From positions 1 through 64,000 of the forward strand of contig CAVUUF010000025.1 of assembly GCA_963744575.1 (NCBI GenBank): a DNA stretch of 64,000 bases, in the 5' to 3' direction. The notes below the pieces were generated by a model that made no database searches, was not told the origin of the DNA, and saw only the letters and a program-made list of their open reading frames with translations. Of the stretch, positions 26,936 to 35,526 are shown piece after piece. Numbering within the stretch: the stretch's first letter is position 1; each line of letters opens with the position of its first letter. The position numbers and the translations under genes were made by a program. Source of the DNA: Palsa-504 sp963744575. GTDB taxonomy: Bacteria > Actinomycetota > Actinomycetes > Streptosporangiales > Streptosporangiaceae.

Positions 26936-27991
26936 TCAGTAGGCGTGCCCGTAGCTCGGGAGGCCCTGGGCCGCCATGATCTGCACCTTCGCGCCGTGCG
27001 CGGTGGCGGGCGGGTCGACCGCGGCGTACTGGTAGGTCCAGTTGGCGTACACGGCGTGGTTACCCACCTCGGTGGGCGCGGCGAGCAGCGGGGTGAAGGC
27101 GGCGGGCACCGGGATGGGCTTCCCGGCCACCAGGTCCGGGTGCTCGTTGCTGGTGCCCAGGTACATCGCGTAGAACACCAGGGCCCCGCCGCCGACCAGC
27201 CGCAGCTCGAACTGCGGCCAGGTCGTGCCCTGCAGCAGCCACTCGTAATCCAGTCCCCGGGCCCGCTGCCGGGCCGCCAGCGCCGCCTGCGCGGCATAGG
27301 TCCCGGTGGTCTGCGGGCCGTCGCCGATCACGGCCGTCGCCGGGCTGGCCGGCCCGTCGTCCGCCACGGCGGCCTGCGTGGCTCCCAGCACGTCCGGGCG
27401 GAGCAGCAGGGTGGGGTCGGTGGTGGTCACGTCGATGGCGTAGCCGTCGCTGTCCCGGGCGATGGCGGGCAGCGGCCGGTCAAGCATGGCCGAGCCGCTC
27501 AGCGACCACGGCACCATCGCGTGGCCCTTGGCGGCGACCGGCTTGATCCGGGTGAACAGCAGGAGCGTGGTGACCGGGGCACCCAGCCTGCCGCCGGTAA
27601 CCGCCTGCCGCGGCACCGCCACCACGAACCACCACGGGAAGCCGGCCAGCGCGGGGACGTAGAACACCGGCGTGCGGTACCTGTATCTCGGGACCGGCGT
27701 GCCCGCCGAGGCCAGCGCCGTGTACTGGGCCTTGACCTGAGACCACTGCGCGCCCGAGACGAGGTTGAGCGCCCCCGTCTCGTCCCCCTTGGCCGCGACC
27801 GCGTCACTGGCCTGGACGTAGTGGGCGTAGACCTGCCGCGCCATGGCGAAGGAGACCGCATGACGAGCGGGAGTGACCGCGTCGGCCGGCGGGTCCGGGG
27901 AGCAGCCCGCAGCGGCCAGCAGAGTCACGGCGGCCAGAACGGCCGACATGATCGCGGTACCCGCCCAGGCCCGGCGCCTTCGGTGTGTCAC
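26936..27991 (-). CDS. Putative lipoprotein of unknown function
   Basis: Starting at GTG 27991, the product of about 351 residues has an Arg-rich n-region, a hydrophobic core (AIMSAVLAAVTLLAA) and a lipobox ending AAGC, so export and lipidation are likely. The mature part contains ARQVYAHYVQASDAVAAKGD, VPRYRYRTPVFYVPAL and FPWWFVVAV, and a second half with FELRLVGGGALVFYAMY. This is reminiscent of uncharacterised actinobacterial lipoproteins. No enzymatic motif is visible. The frame stays open to 28117, but that extension overlaps the prfB upstream region. It is transcribed divergently from prfB and converges with glutamate dehydrogenase. Confidence 0.75.
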   Translation of the reverse strand: MTHRRRRAWAGTAIMSAVLAAVTLLAAAGCSPDPPADAVTPARHAVSFAMARQVYAHYVQASDAVAAKGDETGALNLVSGAQWSQVKAQYTALASAGTPVPRYRYRTPVFYVPALAGFPWWFVVAVPRQAVTGGRLGAPVTTLLLFTRIKPVAAKGHAMVPWSLSGSAMLDRPLPAIARDSDGYAIDVTTTDPTLLLRPDVLGATQAAVADDGPASPATAVIGDGPQTTGTYAAQAALAARQRARGLDYEWLLQGTTWPQFELRLVGGGALVFYAMYLGTSNEHPDLVAGKPIPVPAAFTPLLAAPTEVGNHAVYANWTYQYAAVDPPATAHGAKVQIMAAQGLPSYGHAY

Positions 27992-28080
27992 GCTAAGGCA
28001 GGATACCGGGTTTGCCGCCCGCGTTTGCCCGGCGGGCCGGGATGGAGGTTCTGCCTGCGTACTCGCGTAGGCTTGCCGGC

Positions 28081-29187
28081 ATGGCAGGTACCGATCCCGC
28101 CGATGAGATCGCGGCACTGACCTCGACGCTCGACAGCATCGAGGCCGTGCTCGATCCCGGCGAAATGCAGCGGGAAGCGGCCGATCTGCGCGAGCAGTCC
28201 GCCGATCCCGACCTGTGGGCCGACCCGGGCCGGGGCCAGAAGGTGACCAGGCGGCTTTCCTACCTGGAAGCAGAGCTGTCCCGGCTGTCCGCCCTGCGCC
28301 AGCGCCTGTCCGACACCCAGGTGCTTTTCGACCTGGCCGAAGGCGAAGACGACGAGCCCACCAGGAAAGAGGCGACGCGCGAACTGGCCGCGCTCCGGAC
28401 GGAGATCGACCAGCTCGAGGTGCGCACCCTGCTGAACGGCCAATACGACGCCAGGGAGGCGCTGATCTCGATCAACGCGCAGGCCGGCGGCGCGGACGCC
28501 GCCGACTTCGCGGAGAACCTGCTGCGGATGTACCTGCGCTGGGCGGAGCGGCACAAGTACCCGACCGAGGTCTACGACACCTCCTACGCCGAGGAGGCGG
28601 GGATCAAGTCGACCACGTTCGCGGTGAACGCGCCCTACGCCTACGGCACGCTGCGCGGCGAGCACGGCACGCACCGGATGGTCCGCATCTCCAAGTACGA
28701 CAACCAGGGCCGCAGGCAGACCTCGTTCGCCGGCGTGGATGTGATGCCAGTGGTGGAGCAGACCGACCACATCGAGATTCCCGAGGACGAGATCCGGGTG
28801 GACGTGTTCCGCTCCAGCGGCCCCGGGGGCCAGGGGGTCAACACCACGGACTCCGCGGTCCGCATCACCCACCTGCCCACCGGGATCGTGGTCTCCTGCC
28901 AGAACGAGCGCAGCCAGATCCAGAACCGGGCGTCGGCGATGGCCGTCCTGCAGGCCAAGCTGCTGGAGCGGCGCCGGCAGGAGGAGGCCGAGCAGATGGC
29001 CGCGTTGCGCGGCGACGGCGGCCGCGCCTGGGGAACGCAGATCCGCAACTACGTCCTCTACCCGTACCAGAACGTCAAGGACGTCCGGACCGGCATGGAG
29101 ACGGGCAACGCCGTCGCGGTCCTCGACGGGGAGATCGACGACTTCATCGACGCGGAAATCCGCTGGATGCGCCAGACCGGCCGGTAG
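28081..29187 (+). CDS. prfB: Peptide chain release factor 2
   Basis: The 368-residue class-I release factor has the coiled N-domain, the codon-recognition domain and the GGQ loop SSGPGGQGVNTTDSAV (GGQ at residues 249-251), which triggers peptidyl-tRNA hydrolysis. RF2 normally reads UGA and UAA through an SPF tripeptide. Here the equivalent place reads R-I-S-K-Y-D-N-Q-G-R-R, so SPF is replaced by SKY at residues 204-206. The rest, including RRQTSFAGVDV and the helical bundle, looks like normal actinobacterial RF2. No in-frame UGA or programmed frameshift is present near residue 25, unlike many bacteria. The gene's own stop is UAG, read by RF1. Downstream lies the ftsE-ftsX-smpB-ssrA block, the usual synteny. 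Confidence 0.95.
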   Translation: MAGTDPADEIAALTSTLDSIEAVLDPGEMQREAADLREQSADPDLWADPGRGQKVTRRLSYLEAELSRLSALRQRLSDTQVLFDLAEGEDDEPTRKEATRELAALRTEIDQLEVRTLLNGQYDAREALISINAQAGGADAADFAENLLRMYLRWAERHKYPTEVYDTSYAEEAGIKSTTFAVNAPYAYGTLRGEHGTHRMVRISKYDNQGRRQTSFAGVDVMPVVEQTDHIEIPEDEIRVDVFRSSGPGGQGVNTTDSAVRITHLPTGIVVSCQNERSQIQNRASAMAVLQAKLLERRRQEEAEQMAALRGDGGRAWGTQIRNYVLYPYQNVKDVRTGMETGNAVAVLDGEIDDFIDAEIRWMRQTGR

Positions 29188-29213
29188 ACACCGCTATTCG
29201 CCGGGAACGCTGT

Positions 29214-29399
29214 TCACCGGGCGAGGTGCATGGCCAGCAGGAGGAGGATGCTCAGCACCAGGATGGCAGCCACGATAAGCTGCGGGCTCGCGCCCGAGTG
29301 GTGGCGGTGTACGTGGTCTCGCGCTGCCCGGCACGCGGGGCACCGGCCCTCCACCACCGGTCCGGCGCAGTGTGCGCAGATCAGGTGTTCGCAGCTCAT
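29214..29399 (-). CDS. Small zinc-ribbon, tail-anchored membrane protein
   Basis: The 61-residue frame from ATG 29399 (AAGGGG 5 bases ahead) begins MSCEHLICAHCAGPVVEGRC and continues PAC: two CxxC pairs forming a likely zinc ribbon. A His-rich linker (HVHRHHSG) and a C-terminal hydrophobic helix of about 20 residues (LIVAAILVLSILLLLAMHL) follow. I do not recognise the family; the architecture suggests a small cytoplasmic metal-binding head on a membrane anchor. It lies opposite to prfB and ftsE, tail to tail with prfB (26 bases). Confidence 0.65.
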   Translation of the reverse strand: MSCEHLICAHCAGPVVEGRCPACRAARDHVHRHHSGASPQLIVAAILVLSILLLLAMHLAR

Positions 29400-29568
29400 C
29401 GGAACCCCTTCCGCCCAGCGCGCACCGCGGCAGTTACCGCGATGTAAGGCCTTAGCTGCCAGTTTCCCTCTAGACTGTTCCCTGGCCAAAACCAGGTTAC
29501 CCGCAAGTCGCCGAGGTTGGCGGCGGCAACCGCGGTCCTTGTCCACCTACATCACTTGTGATGGTTCT

Positions 29569-30258
29569 GTGATCACCTTCGATAACGTCACAAAGGTCTA
29601 TCCGAATCAGAGCCGCCCCGCGCTCGAGAACGTCAACATCGAAGTCGCCAAGGGCGAGTTCGTGTTTCTCGTCGGTCCGTCGGGGTCGGGGAAGTCCACC
29701 TTTCTCCGCCTGGTCCTGAAGGAGGAACGGCCGTCGGACGGCAAGATCCACGTGGCCGGCCGGGATCTCGCGCGCCTCACCAACTGGAAGGTGCCGTACC
29801 TGCGGCGCCGCATCGGCTGCGTGTTCCAGGATTTCCGGCTGCTGCCGAACAAGAACGTCTACCAGAATGTCGCCTTCGCGCTCGAGGTCATCGGCAAGCA
29901 CCGGCGCTTCATCCGCAAGGTCGTCCCCGAGGTGATCGACCTGGTCGGTCTCGAGGGAAAGCACGACCGGATGCCCGACGAGCTTTCCGGTGGCGAGCAG
30001 CAGCGGGTCGCGATGGCCCGCGCGTTCGTCAACCGGCCGATGATCCTGCTCGCCGACGAGCCGACGGGGAACATCGACCCGGCCACCTCGATCGGCATCA
30101 TGAAGGTGCTCGACCGGATCAACCGGACGGGGACGACCGTCGTGATGGCCACGCACGACGCGGCCATCGTCGACTCGATGCGCAAGCGGGTCGTCGAGCT
30201 CGAATACGGCAAGGTTGTCCGAGACCAGTCGCGCGGGGTGTACGGCCAGGCATACTGA
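29569..30258 (+). CDS. ftsE: Cell-division ATP-binding protein FtsE
   Basis: The 229-residue ABC ATPase partners FtsX in the division complex and controls peptidoglycan hydrolysis at the septum. Walker A is GPSGSGKST (residues 37-45), the Q-loop VFQDFRLLPNKNVYQNVAFA, the signature LSGGEQQRVAMARA, Walker B ILLADEPTGNID and the H-loop ATHD. GTG 29569 gives the normal N-terminus VITFDNVTKVYP. The open frame extends far upstream without a family match. ftsX follows after about 78 bases. Confidence 0.96.
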   Translation: MITFDNVTKVYPNQSRPALENVNIEVAKGEFVFLVGPSGSGKSTFLRLVLKEERPSDGKIHVAGRDLARLTNWKVPYLRRRIGCVFQDFRLLPNKNVYQNVAFALEVIGKHRRFIRKVVPEVIDLVGLEGKHDRMPDELSGGEQQRVAMARAFVNRPMILLADEPTGNIDPATSIGIMKVLDRINRTGTTVVMATHDAAIVDSMRKRVVELEYGKVVRDQSRGVYGQAY

Positions 30259-30336
30259 CCAGTCATCGCCGCGCCAGGCCCATCCCCGCCGGGCCGCCGC
30301 GCGGTGCCGCCTAGGACTATCAAGGGATCAGCCAGC

Positions 30337-31248
30337 ATGCGTTCACAATTCGTCTTGCAGGAGATCTGGATCGGGCTGCGCCGGAACCTCACCATGACGA
30401 TGGCGCTCATCGTGGTCGTGGCCATCAGCCTGTCCCTGCTCGGCACCGGCCTGCTGTTCGTCAAGCAGGTGGACCGGACCAGGACCTACTGGCAGGGCAA
30501 GGTCGAGCTGTCCATCTACCTGTGCATCAAGACCAGCCCGCAGCCGCAGTGCCAGTCGAACGGGCCCGCCACCGACGTCGACCGGGCGCGGCTTTTGCAG
30601 CAGCTCAAGGCCATCCCGCAGGTGCAGGCCGTCTACTACGTGAACCAGCAGCGGGCGTATCAGGAGTTCAGGCAGTACTTCGCCAACGAGCCGGCCCTGG
30701 TCCAGGACACCCGGGAAGGCGACATCCCCGACTCGTTCGAGGTGAAGCTGAAGAACCCCGAGGCTGATTACAACATCGTGGCCAGCGCGGTCACCGGGCG
30801 GGTCGGGGTGGAGACCGTGGTCGACGAGATGACCATCCTGGACAAGTTCTACCGGTTGCTCGACGGCGCCAGGAACGCGGTGATCATCATCGCCCTGATC
30901 CTGATCGTGGCCGCGGTCCTGCTGGTGGCCAACACGATCCGGCTGTCCGCCTTCAACCGGCGCCGGGAAACCGCGATCATGCGCCTGGTCGGCGCCTCGA
31001 ACTTCTACATCCAGCTGCCGTTCCTGCTCGAGGGAGCGATCGCCGGGCTGATCGGCTGGGCCATCGCGGCGGGGCTCCTGATTGCGGTCAAGTCCCTGAT
31101 GCTGGATAGCCTGGAGCAGTACTTCTCCTTCAACGTAGGTTTGTCCGTCGGCGACCTGATAGAGGTCATCGTGTTCTCGATGGTCGTGGGAGTCGTATTG
31201 TGCGGTGCGACGTCGTTCCTGACACTGCGCCGCTATCTGCGCATCTGA
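30337..31248 (+). CDS. ftsX: Cell-division membrane protein FtsX
   Basis: The 303-residue permease-like protein has four transmembrane segments. TM1 is at about residues 22-46. A large extracytoplasmic loop (about 47-180, containing ELSIYLCIKTSPQPQCQ with a likely disulfide pair and PQVQAVYYVNQQRAYQEF) follows. TM2-TM4 form the FtsX domain, with NTIRLSAFNRRRETAIMRLV and GASNFYIQLPFLLEG. It couples FtsE ATP hydrolysis to an outside peptidoglycan hydrolase. ATG 30337 follows AAGGGA; an upstream in-frame start at 30304 is less likely. Confidence 0.95.
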   Translation: MRSQFVLQEIWIGLRRNLTMTMALIVVVAISLSLLGTGLLFVKQVDRTRTYWQGKVELSIYLCIKTSPQPQCQSNGPATDVDRARLLQQLKAIPQVQAVYYVNQQRAYQEFRQYFANEPALVQDTREGDIPDSFEVKLKNPEADYNIVASAVTGRVGVETVVDEMTILDKFYRLLDGARNAVIIIALILIVAAVLLVANTIRLSAFNRRRETAIMRLVGASNFYIQLPFLLEGAIAGLIGWAIAAGLLIAVKSLMLDSLEQYFSFNVGLSVGDLIEVIVFSMVVGVVLCGATSFLTLRRYLRI

Positions 31249-31277
31249 ACGGCGGCTGGCGTGGTGACGGGAGGGAC

Positions 31278-31742
31278 GTGGCTCGGGAGCAGGGGCGAAA
31301 AGTCATCGCCCGTAATCGCCGTGCGTACCACGACTACCGCATCGAGGACACCTACGAGGCGGGGCTCGTACTGACCGGCACCGAGGTGAAATCGCTGCGC
31401 GCGGGCCGCGCGTCGCTCCAGGACGGATTCGCCCAGATCACCGATGATGAGGTGTGGCTACACAACGTTCACATCCCCGAGTACAACCAGGGCACCTGGA
31501 CCAACCACACGCCCCGGCGGATCAGGAAGCTCCTGCTGCACCGCAAGGAGATCGACCGCCTGGTCAGCAAGACCGCCGAGCAGGGTTTGACGCTGATCCC
31601 GCTCTCGCTGTATTTCAGGGATGGGAACGTCAAGGTGGAACTGGGTCTCGCCCGTGGCAAGCGGACCTATGACAAGCGCCAGGACCTGGCCAAACGAGAT
31701 GCGGCCAGGGAAATGGACCGAGCCCTGAAACGGCGAAGGTGA
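31278..31742 (+). CDS. smpB: SsrA-binding protein SmpB
   Basis: The 154-residue protein binds tmRNA and places it in stalled ribosomes. It shows the diagnostic KVIARNRRAYHDYRIEDTYE, GLVLTGTEVKSLRAGRASLQ, HIPEYNQGTWTNH and LYFRDGNVKVELGLARGKRT, and ends in the basic tail ALKRRR that mimics codon-anticodon pairing. GTG 31278 follows GGGAGGG closely. Its TGA overlaps the next gene's GTG (GTGA). The cognate RNA gene ssrA is encoded at 34371, so both parts of trans-translation are here. Confidence 0.96.
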   Translation: MAREQGRKVIARNRRAYHDYRIEDTYEAGLVLTGTEVKSLRAGRASLQDGFAQITDDEVWLHNVHIPEYNQGTWTNHTPRRIRKLLLHRKEIDRLVSKTAEQGLTLIPLSLYFRDGNVKVELGLARGKRTYDKRQDLAKRDAAREMDRALKRRR

Positions 31743-34138
31743 CGGGCAGGCGGATCGTGTCCTCTCCCGCGAGTGAGCGCGGCGGCCACGCCAGGCCGCG
31801 GGGCCTCTTCGCGCCTAGGCCGCGCGCCAGCGGCGGCCACAGGCGCCGTAACGGCGGGCCCCCGGGCCAGCCCGACACCCTCGCGGCCCCGCAGCCGATC
31901 TCCCCGCGGCTTGGCGCCCCCGTCCCTGACGGTCCCGGCGGATCCGACGGCACCCCCCCGCACCCCGAAACGCCCGGAGGTGAGAAGCCCCCCGCCCTGA
32001 ACGGTCCCCCCGCCTCCAACGGTCCCCCCGCCCTGAACGGTCCCCCCGCGCCGGGCGGCGGCGCGCCCGCCCCGATCACCGGCGCTCCCGGATTCGACGG
32101 CTCGCCTCCGGTCAGCGCGCCCGGGCTCGACGCTCCACTGCCACCCAGCGCGCCGTCACCCGCCGCGGTCCCGCCCGTCGCGGCGCCCGCCCGGCTCGGT
32201 CCGCGCCAACGCCGGACGGCCCGGCAGGGGGCCGCCACCCCCGCGGCCCGGCCCGGACGCCGTTCCTCGCCCCCGGTCCGGCGGGCGAAGCGCGCGCGCA
32301 TCACCGCGCTGACCATCGTGGCCTTCGGCGTGCTGGTCATCGGCCTGGCCACCGGCTTCGGCTCCGAACTTTCCGCGGAACCCACCGCCCAGGCGTTCCT
32401 GTACGACTGGCAGCAACAGCAGTACGCCGCCGCGGCCGCGCTGACCACGGCCGCGCCCGATACCGTCACCACCAGCCTGCGCGGGGCCTTCGCGCAACTG
32501 GACGCGGCGCAGCTGTTCCTGTCCATGAAGTCCGTCGTCCAGCACGGCGGCACCGCGCGAGCGTCGTTCACGGCCACGGTCGACCTCGCCCAGCAAGGGC
32601 GCGTGTGGACGTATCACGGCCAATTCGGCCTGCGCAGGATCGACGACAACTGGAAGGTCGAGTGGGCGCCGAACGTCATCAACCCGAGCCTGGGTCCGGG
32701 TGAGCGCCTAGCGGTGCTGACTCAGTTCCCGGTGCGCGCGAGGGTGCTGGACGCCCACGGGAGTCCGCTCCAGCTGCCGACCCCGGCCTACGCGCTCGGC
32801 GTCTGGCCGGAGCGCCTGACCAACCAGGCGGCCACGGCTCGGGACTTCGCCCGGCTCACCGGGCTGCAGGCCGGACAGGTGCTCGGCCAGATCACGGCCG
32901 CCCCGCCGCATCAGTTTCTCCGGCTTGCCACGCTTGACCCTGGCACCTACGCGAGCCTGCGCGGCAGCCTTCACGACGTGCCCGGCCTGGTGGTCAGGCC
33001 GGAGTCACAGCGACTGTTCCAGGCCGAAGCCACCGGGCTGGTGGGCGGGGTCGGCAGCGAGATCGACAAGCGGCTCCGCGCCGACGGCGCGCTCTATGCC
33101 CCGGGCACCACGGTGGGGCTGTCCGGGCTTGAGCAGACCTATCAGCGTCAGCTGCTCGGCGCGCCAAGCACCGAGGTGGTGGTGGTGGACTCGGCCGGCA
33201 CGCAGACCGCCGTCCTGGCCCAGTGGCCGGGTACCGCGGGCACGCCGGTGCGGACCACGATCGACTCGAAGGTGCAGAACGCGGCTCTGATCGCCCTGCA
33301 CGGCGTGCCAAGCTCAGGCGAGATCGTCGCCGTCCGGGCATCGACCGGCCAGGTGCTGGCGGTGGCGCAGCATCAGGGCTCCGGCGCCCTGCCCGCGGCC
33401 GGAGCGCTGAACGCGGAGCTTCCGCCAGGCAACGCGTTCACCATCGTGTCCGCCGGCGCGCTGGTCAGCGCCGGCGTTACGACGGCGTCCAGCCCGATCT
33501 CGTGCGCGAACTCCCTCATCGTCGCCGGACAGACCTTCACCAGTAGCGGGACCGGCGAGGAGAAGCCGTTCAGCACCGCTTTCGCCGAAGGCTGCGGTAC
33601 GGCGTTCGCCAGCCTGTCCGAGCGGCTCACCCCAAGCCAGTGGACACAGGTGGTCAAGGAGTTCGGCATCGGCGCTGACTGGTCAGCGCTGCAGGTGCCG
33701 GCTTTCTCCGGTTCTGTGCCATCCGCCGCGGGCGGCGCGAACCTGGCCGCGCAGACCCTCGGCCAGGGGAACGTGCGAATGAGCCTGCTGTCCATGGCCA
33801 TGGTGGCCGCGGCGGTGGACGCGGGAAGCTGGCACGTTCCGCAGGTCATCCAGACGTCGTCCGATCCGCCCAGCACGGGCGCCGCGCTGGACCCGAACAT
33901 GATGTCCGCCCTGCGCGAGCTCATGCGCGGGGCAGTCCGCTCGGGCGCCGCGCACGCGGCCAGCCTGTCCGGCGCCCAGGTGTGCGGCCAGGTCGGCCTG
34001 GTCCACACCGGGCCGGCCTGGATGAGCTGGTTCGTCGGCTACCGCGGCGACGTCGCCATCGCCGCCATCGAGTCCGGGAAGACGGCGCAGCTGTCTGCCG
34101 CCGCCCTGGCCCGCACCTTCTTCACCGCCTTGCCCTGA
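31739..34138 (+). CDS. Penicillin-binding-protein-like protein with degenerate active site
   Basis: The 799-residue product starts with a cytoplasmic Pro/Gly/Arg-rich region (1-180). A single transmembrane helix (about 187-207, ITALTIVAFGVLVIGLATGF) is followed by an NTF2-like (MecA-N) domain (AQAFLYDWQQQQYAAAAALT), a PBP-dimer-type region and a transpeptidase-like domain. The active-site SxxK, usually in GSTFK, reads G-N-A-F-T at residues 564-568, so both Ser and Lys are lost. The KTG box region reads C-G-Q-V-G (Gln 751 for Lys). It therefore should not acylate beta-lactams or crosslink peptidoglycan. The fold, membrane topology and placement next to ftsEX suggest a structural division-associated role; this is inference. 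Its GTG overlaps the smpB stop. Confidence 0.85.
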   Translation: MTGRRIVSSPASERGGHARPRGLFAPRPRASGGHRRRNGGPPGQPDTLAAPQPISPRLGAPVPDGPGGSDGTPPHPETPGGEKPPALNGPPASNGPPALNGPPAPGGGAPAPITGAPGFDGSPPVSAPGLDAPLPPSAPSPAAVPPVAAPARLGPRQRRTARQGAATPAARPGRRSSPPVRRAKRARITALTIVAFGVLVIGLATGFGSELSAEPTAQAFLYDWQQQQYAAAAALTTAAPDTVTTSLRGAFAQLDAAQLFLSMKSVVQHGGTARASFTATVDLAQQGRVWTYHGQFGLRRIDDNWKVEWAPNVINPSLGPGERLAVLTQFPVRARVLDAHGSPLQLPTPAYALGVWPERLTNQAATARDFARLTGLQAGQVLGQITAAPPHQFLRLATLDPGTYASLRGSLHDVPGLVVRPESQRLFQAEATGLVGGVGSEIDKRLRADGALYAPGTTVGLSGLEQTYQRQLLGAPSTEVVVVDSAGTQTAVLAQWPGTAGTPVRTTIDSKVQNAALIALHGVPSSGEIVAVRASTGQVLAVAQHQGSGALPAAGALNAELPPGNAFTIVSAGALVSAGVTTASSPISCANSLIVAGQTFTSSGTGEEKPFSTAFAEGCGTAFASLSERLTPSQWTQVVKEFGIGADWSALQVPAFSGSVPSAAGGANLAAQTLGQGNVRMSLLSMAMVAAAVDAGSWHVPQVIQTSSDPPSTGAALDPNMMSALRELMRGAVRSGAAHAASLSGAQVCGQVGLVHTGPAWMSWFVGYRGDVAIAAIESGKTAQLSAAALARTFFTALP

Positions 34139-34370
34139 CCCGCCTCCCACTGCCCTGCCTCCTGCTGCCCTGCCTCCTGACCTCCGCCGGGCGTCACCCG
34201 GCCCGCAGCCCGCCGCCTCACCCGCCCCACCCGCCCCACTCACGGCCCGGATCCGGCCCGCAAGCCGCAACGGATCTCCCGACCGGGAATCAGAGTTGGC
34301 TAACGCGTGTTGTGAGGGTACGGTCAGCTATGGCGGCATGGTTCAGCCGTGCTGGCCGGACAACTCAATA

Positions 34371-34741
34371 GGGGGTGATCGGTTTCGACTTCGGTGGTCG
34401 AACCAGGGGAAGCGGGCCGAGGGTTGCGGTTGTGACCTCGTTAATCCTGTGGCCGCAAACCAATAAGTGCCAATGCTAAGAGCACTGACTTCGCTCTCGC
34501 CGCCTAAGGCGAGTTAAAGAGGTCTGTCAGCCCGGGGATGCCTTCGACCCGGTGCCTGGCATCAGCTAGAAGGATCCACCGTCTGACCCGGCCGCGGGGC
34601 TAGGCGGGACACCAAACAGCGGCTGAGCCTGTCGGCGTCTTGCTTGCGTGATCGCCGGGGCTGAGAAAAGCAGAGCAAGCTGCGCCCGGAGAAGCCCTGG
34701 TGAGGTACTGAAGGACGCGGGTTCGATTCCCGCCACCTCCA
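34371..34741 (+). ncRNA. ssrA: tmRNA (ssrA)
   Basis: The 5' end GGGGGTGATCGGTTTCGACT is the classic tmRNA start. The 3' end has a T-arm GGGTTCGATTCCC and an acceptor CACCTCC that pairs with GGGGGTG (one G-U), with discriminator A at 34741. The tag frame runs GCC at 34469 to TAA at 34505-34507 and encodes ANAKSTDFALAA, ending in the expected ALAA degron. CCA is not encoded. SmpB is encoded two genes upstream. Trans-translation rescues stalled ribosomes and marks products for proteolysis. Confidence 0.95.
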
Positions 34742-34745
34742 AGAG

Positions 34746-34767
34746 TGCTCAAGGCTGACCTTGAGCA
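34746..34767 (+). terminator. Rho-independent-type hairpin after ssrA
   Basis: TGCTCAAGG and CCTTGAGCA form a perfect 9-base stem with a CTGA loop, 5 bases after the tmRNA discriminator, followed by TTGTTGG. Confidence 0.8.
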
Positions 34768-34847
34768 TTGTTGGAGGTGTCCGAGGCCCCTGCATACAGA
34801 GCAAGTATCTCTTGTGCCGTTCTTCGCTCAGGTCGGCGTGCCCGTGG

Positions 34848-35240
34848 CTACCTCGACCGGGTCGGCAGCACGAACAGCGGCCACAACGCGGTGCCGAGGT
34901 CGGCGTTGACGGCCAGCCCGGCGCTGCACGCCGCCATCAGCACCTGCGCCGCCATCAGCACGCGCCGCCGGTCCATGGCGTCCACTACGGAGCCGCCGAG
35001 CAGCGACCCGGCGATCAGCGGGAACAGCTGGGTGATCGAGACCAGCCCGACTGCCAGTGACGAGTGGGTCAGCTGATACACCTGGTACGGCACCGCGACC
35101 GTGGTCAGCTGGGTGCCGAGCACGGACACGAGTTCCCCGGCGACCAGGACGCGGAAGTCGCGGGACCGCCGCAGCGGAGTCAGGTCGATGAGCAGCCGGC
35201 GCCGCGCGGGCCGGGACGGCGCCCCGGCGGCGTCACTCAT
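34848..35240 (-). pseudogene. MFS transporter, N-terminal quarter only
   Basis: The frame from ATG 35240 reads LLIDLTPLRRSRDFRVLVAG, then VPYQVYQLTHSSLAVGLVSI and GSVVDAMDRRRVLMAAQ: helices 1-4 and the loop 2-3 motif of an EntS-like drug/siderophore exporter. It ends after 130 residues, close to the ssrA terminator. A normal protein is about 400 residues. The break lies about 80 bases from the ssrA terminator. The divergent TetR gene and the operator between them suggest it was once a regulated efflux gene. Confidence 0.75.
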
Positions 35241-35256
35241 CCCCGGCTTCCTCTAT

Positions 35257-35273
35257 AATGACTGACGGTCATT
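35257..35273. promoter_or_regulatory. TetR-type operator between MFS remnant and regulator
   Basis: AATGAC-TGACG-GTCATT is a perfect 6-base inverted repeat with a 5-base spacer. It overlaps a TATAAT on the plus strand (35254-35259) and lies just downstream of a minus-strand TATGAT (about 35283-35288). A TetR dimer here would shut both divergent promoters. Confidence 0.65.
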
Positions 35274-35526
35274 CAGTGAGCTATCATACCGGCCAGGGCA
35301 GGTGGGCCGGCGGCCGGCCGATGAGGTCAAGATCATGAGGGCCGAACGGGCCGGGTGCGTGCCCCGCCGCCCGCTCGGGCCCGGTGCCGGCGAGCCTCGT
35401 GGCCAAGAGCCCGTGCCGGAGACACAGCCGGAGAGCCCGCGCCGGAAGGCGCCGGGCGCAGAGAGCCCCCGCGTGCCAGGGCCGCCGGCCCCTGGGGCGC
35501 CAGACGCCGCCGACAGGAGAAGGACC

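Noticed and set aside
28150..28200. Programmed frameshift site in prfB
   Set aside because: The frame is open from ATG 28081 to the end, with no internal UGA.
34139..34370. CCCTGCCTCCTG-type short repeats upstream of ssrA
   Set aside because: Low-complexity pyrimidine runs without a clear unit boundary; no confident promoter or regulatory call possible.
35302..35526. N-terminal extension of the TetR regulator
   Set aside because: Pro/Arg-rich without family match; GTG 35527 has a good ribosome site and the normal TetR start.
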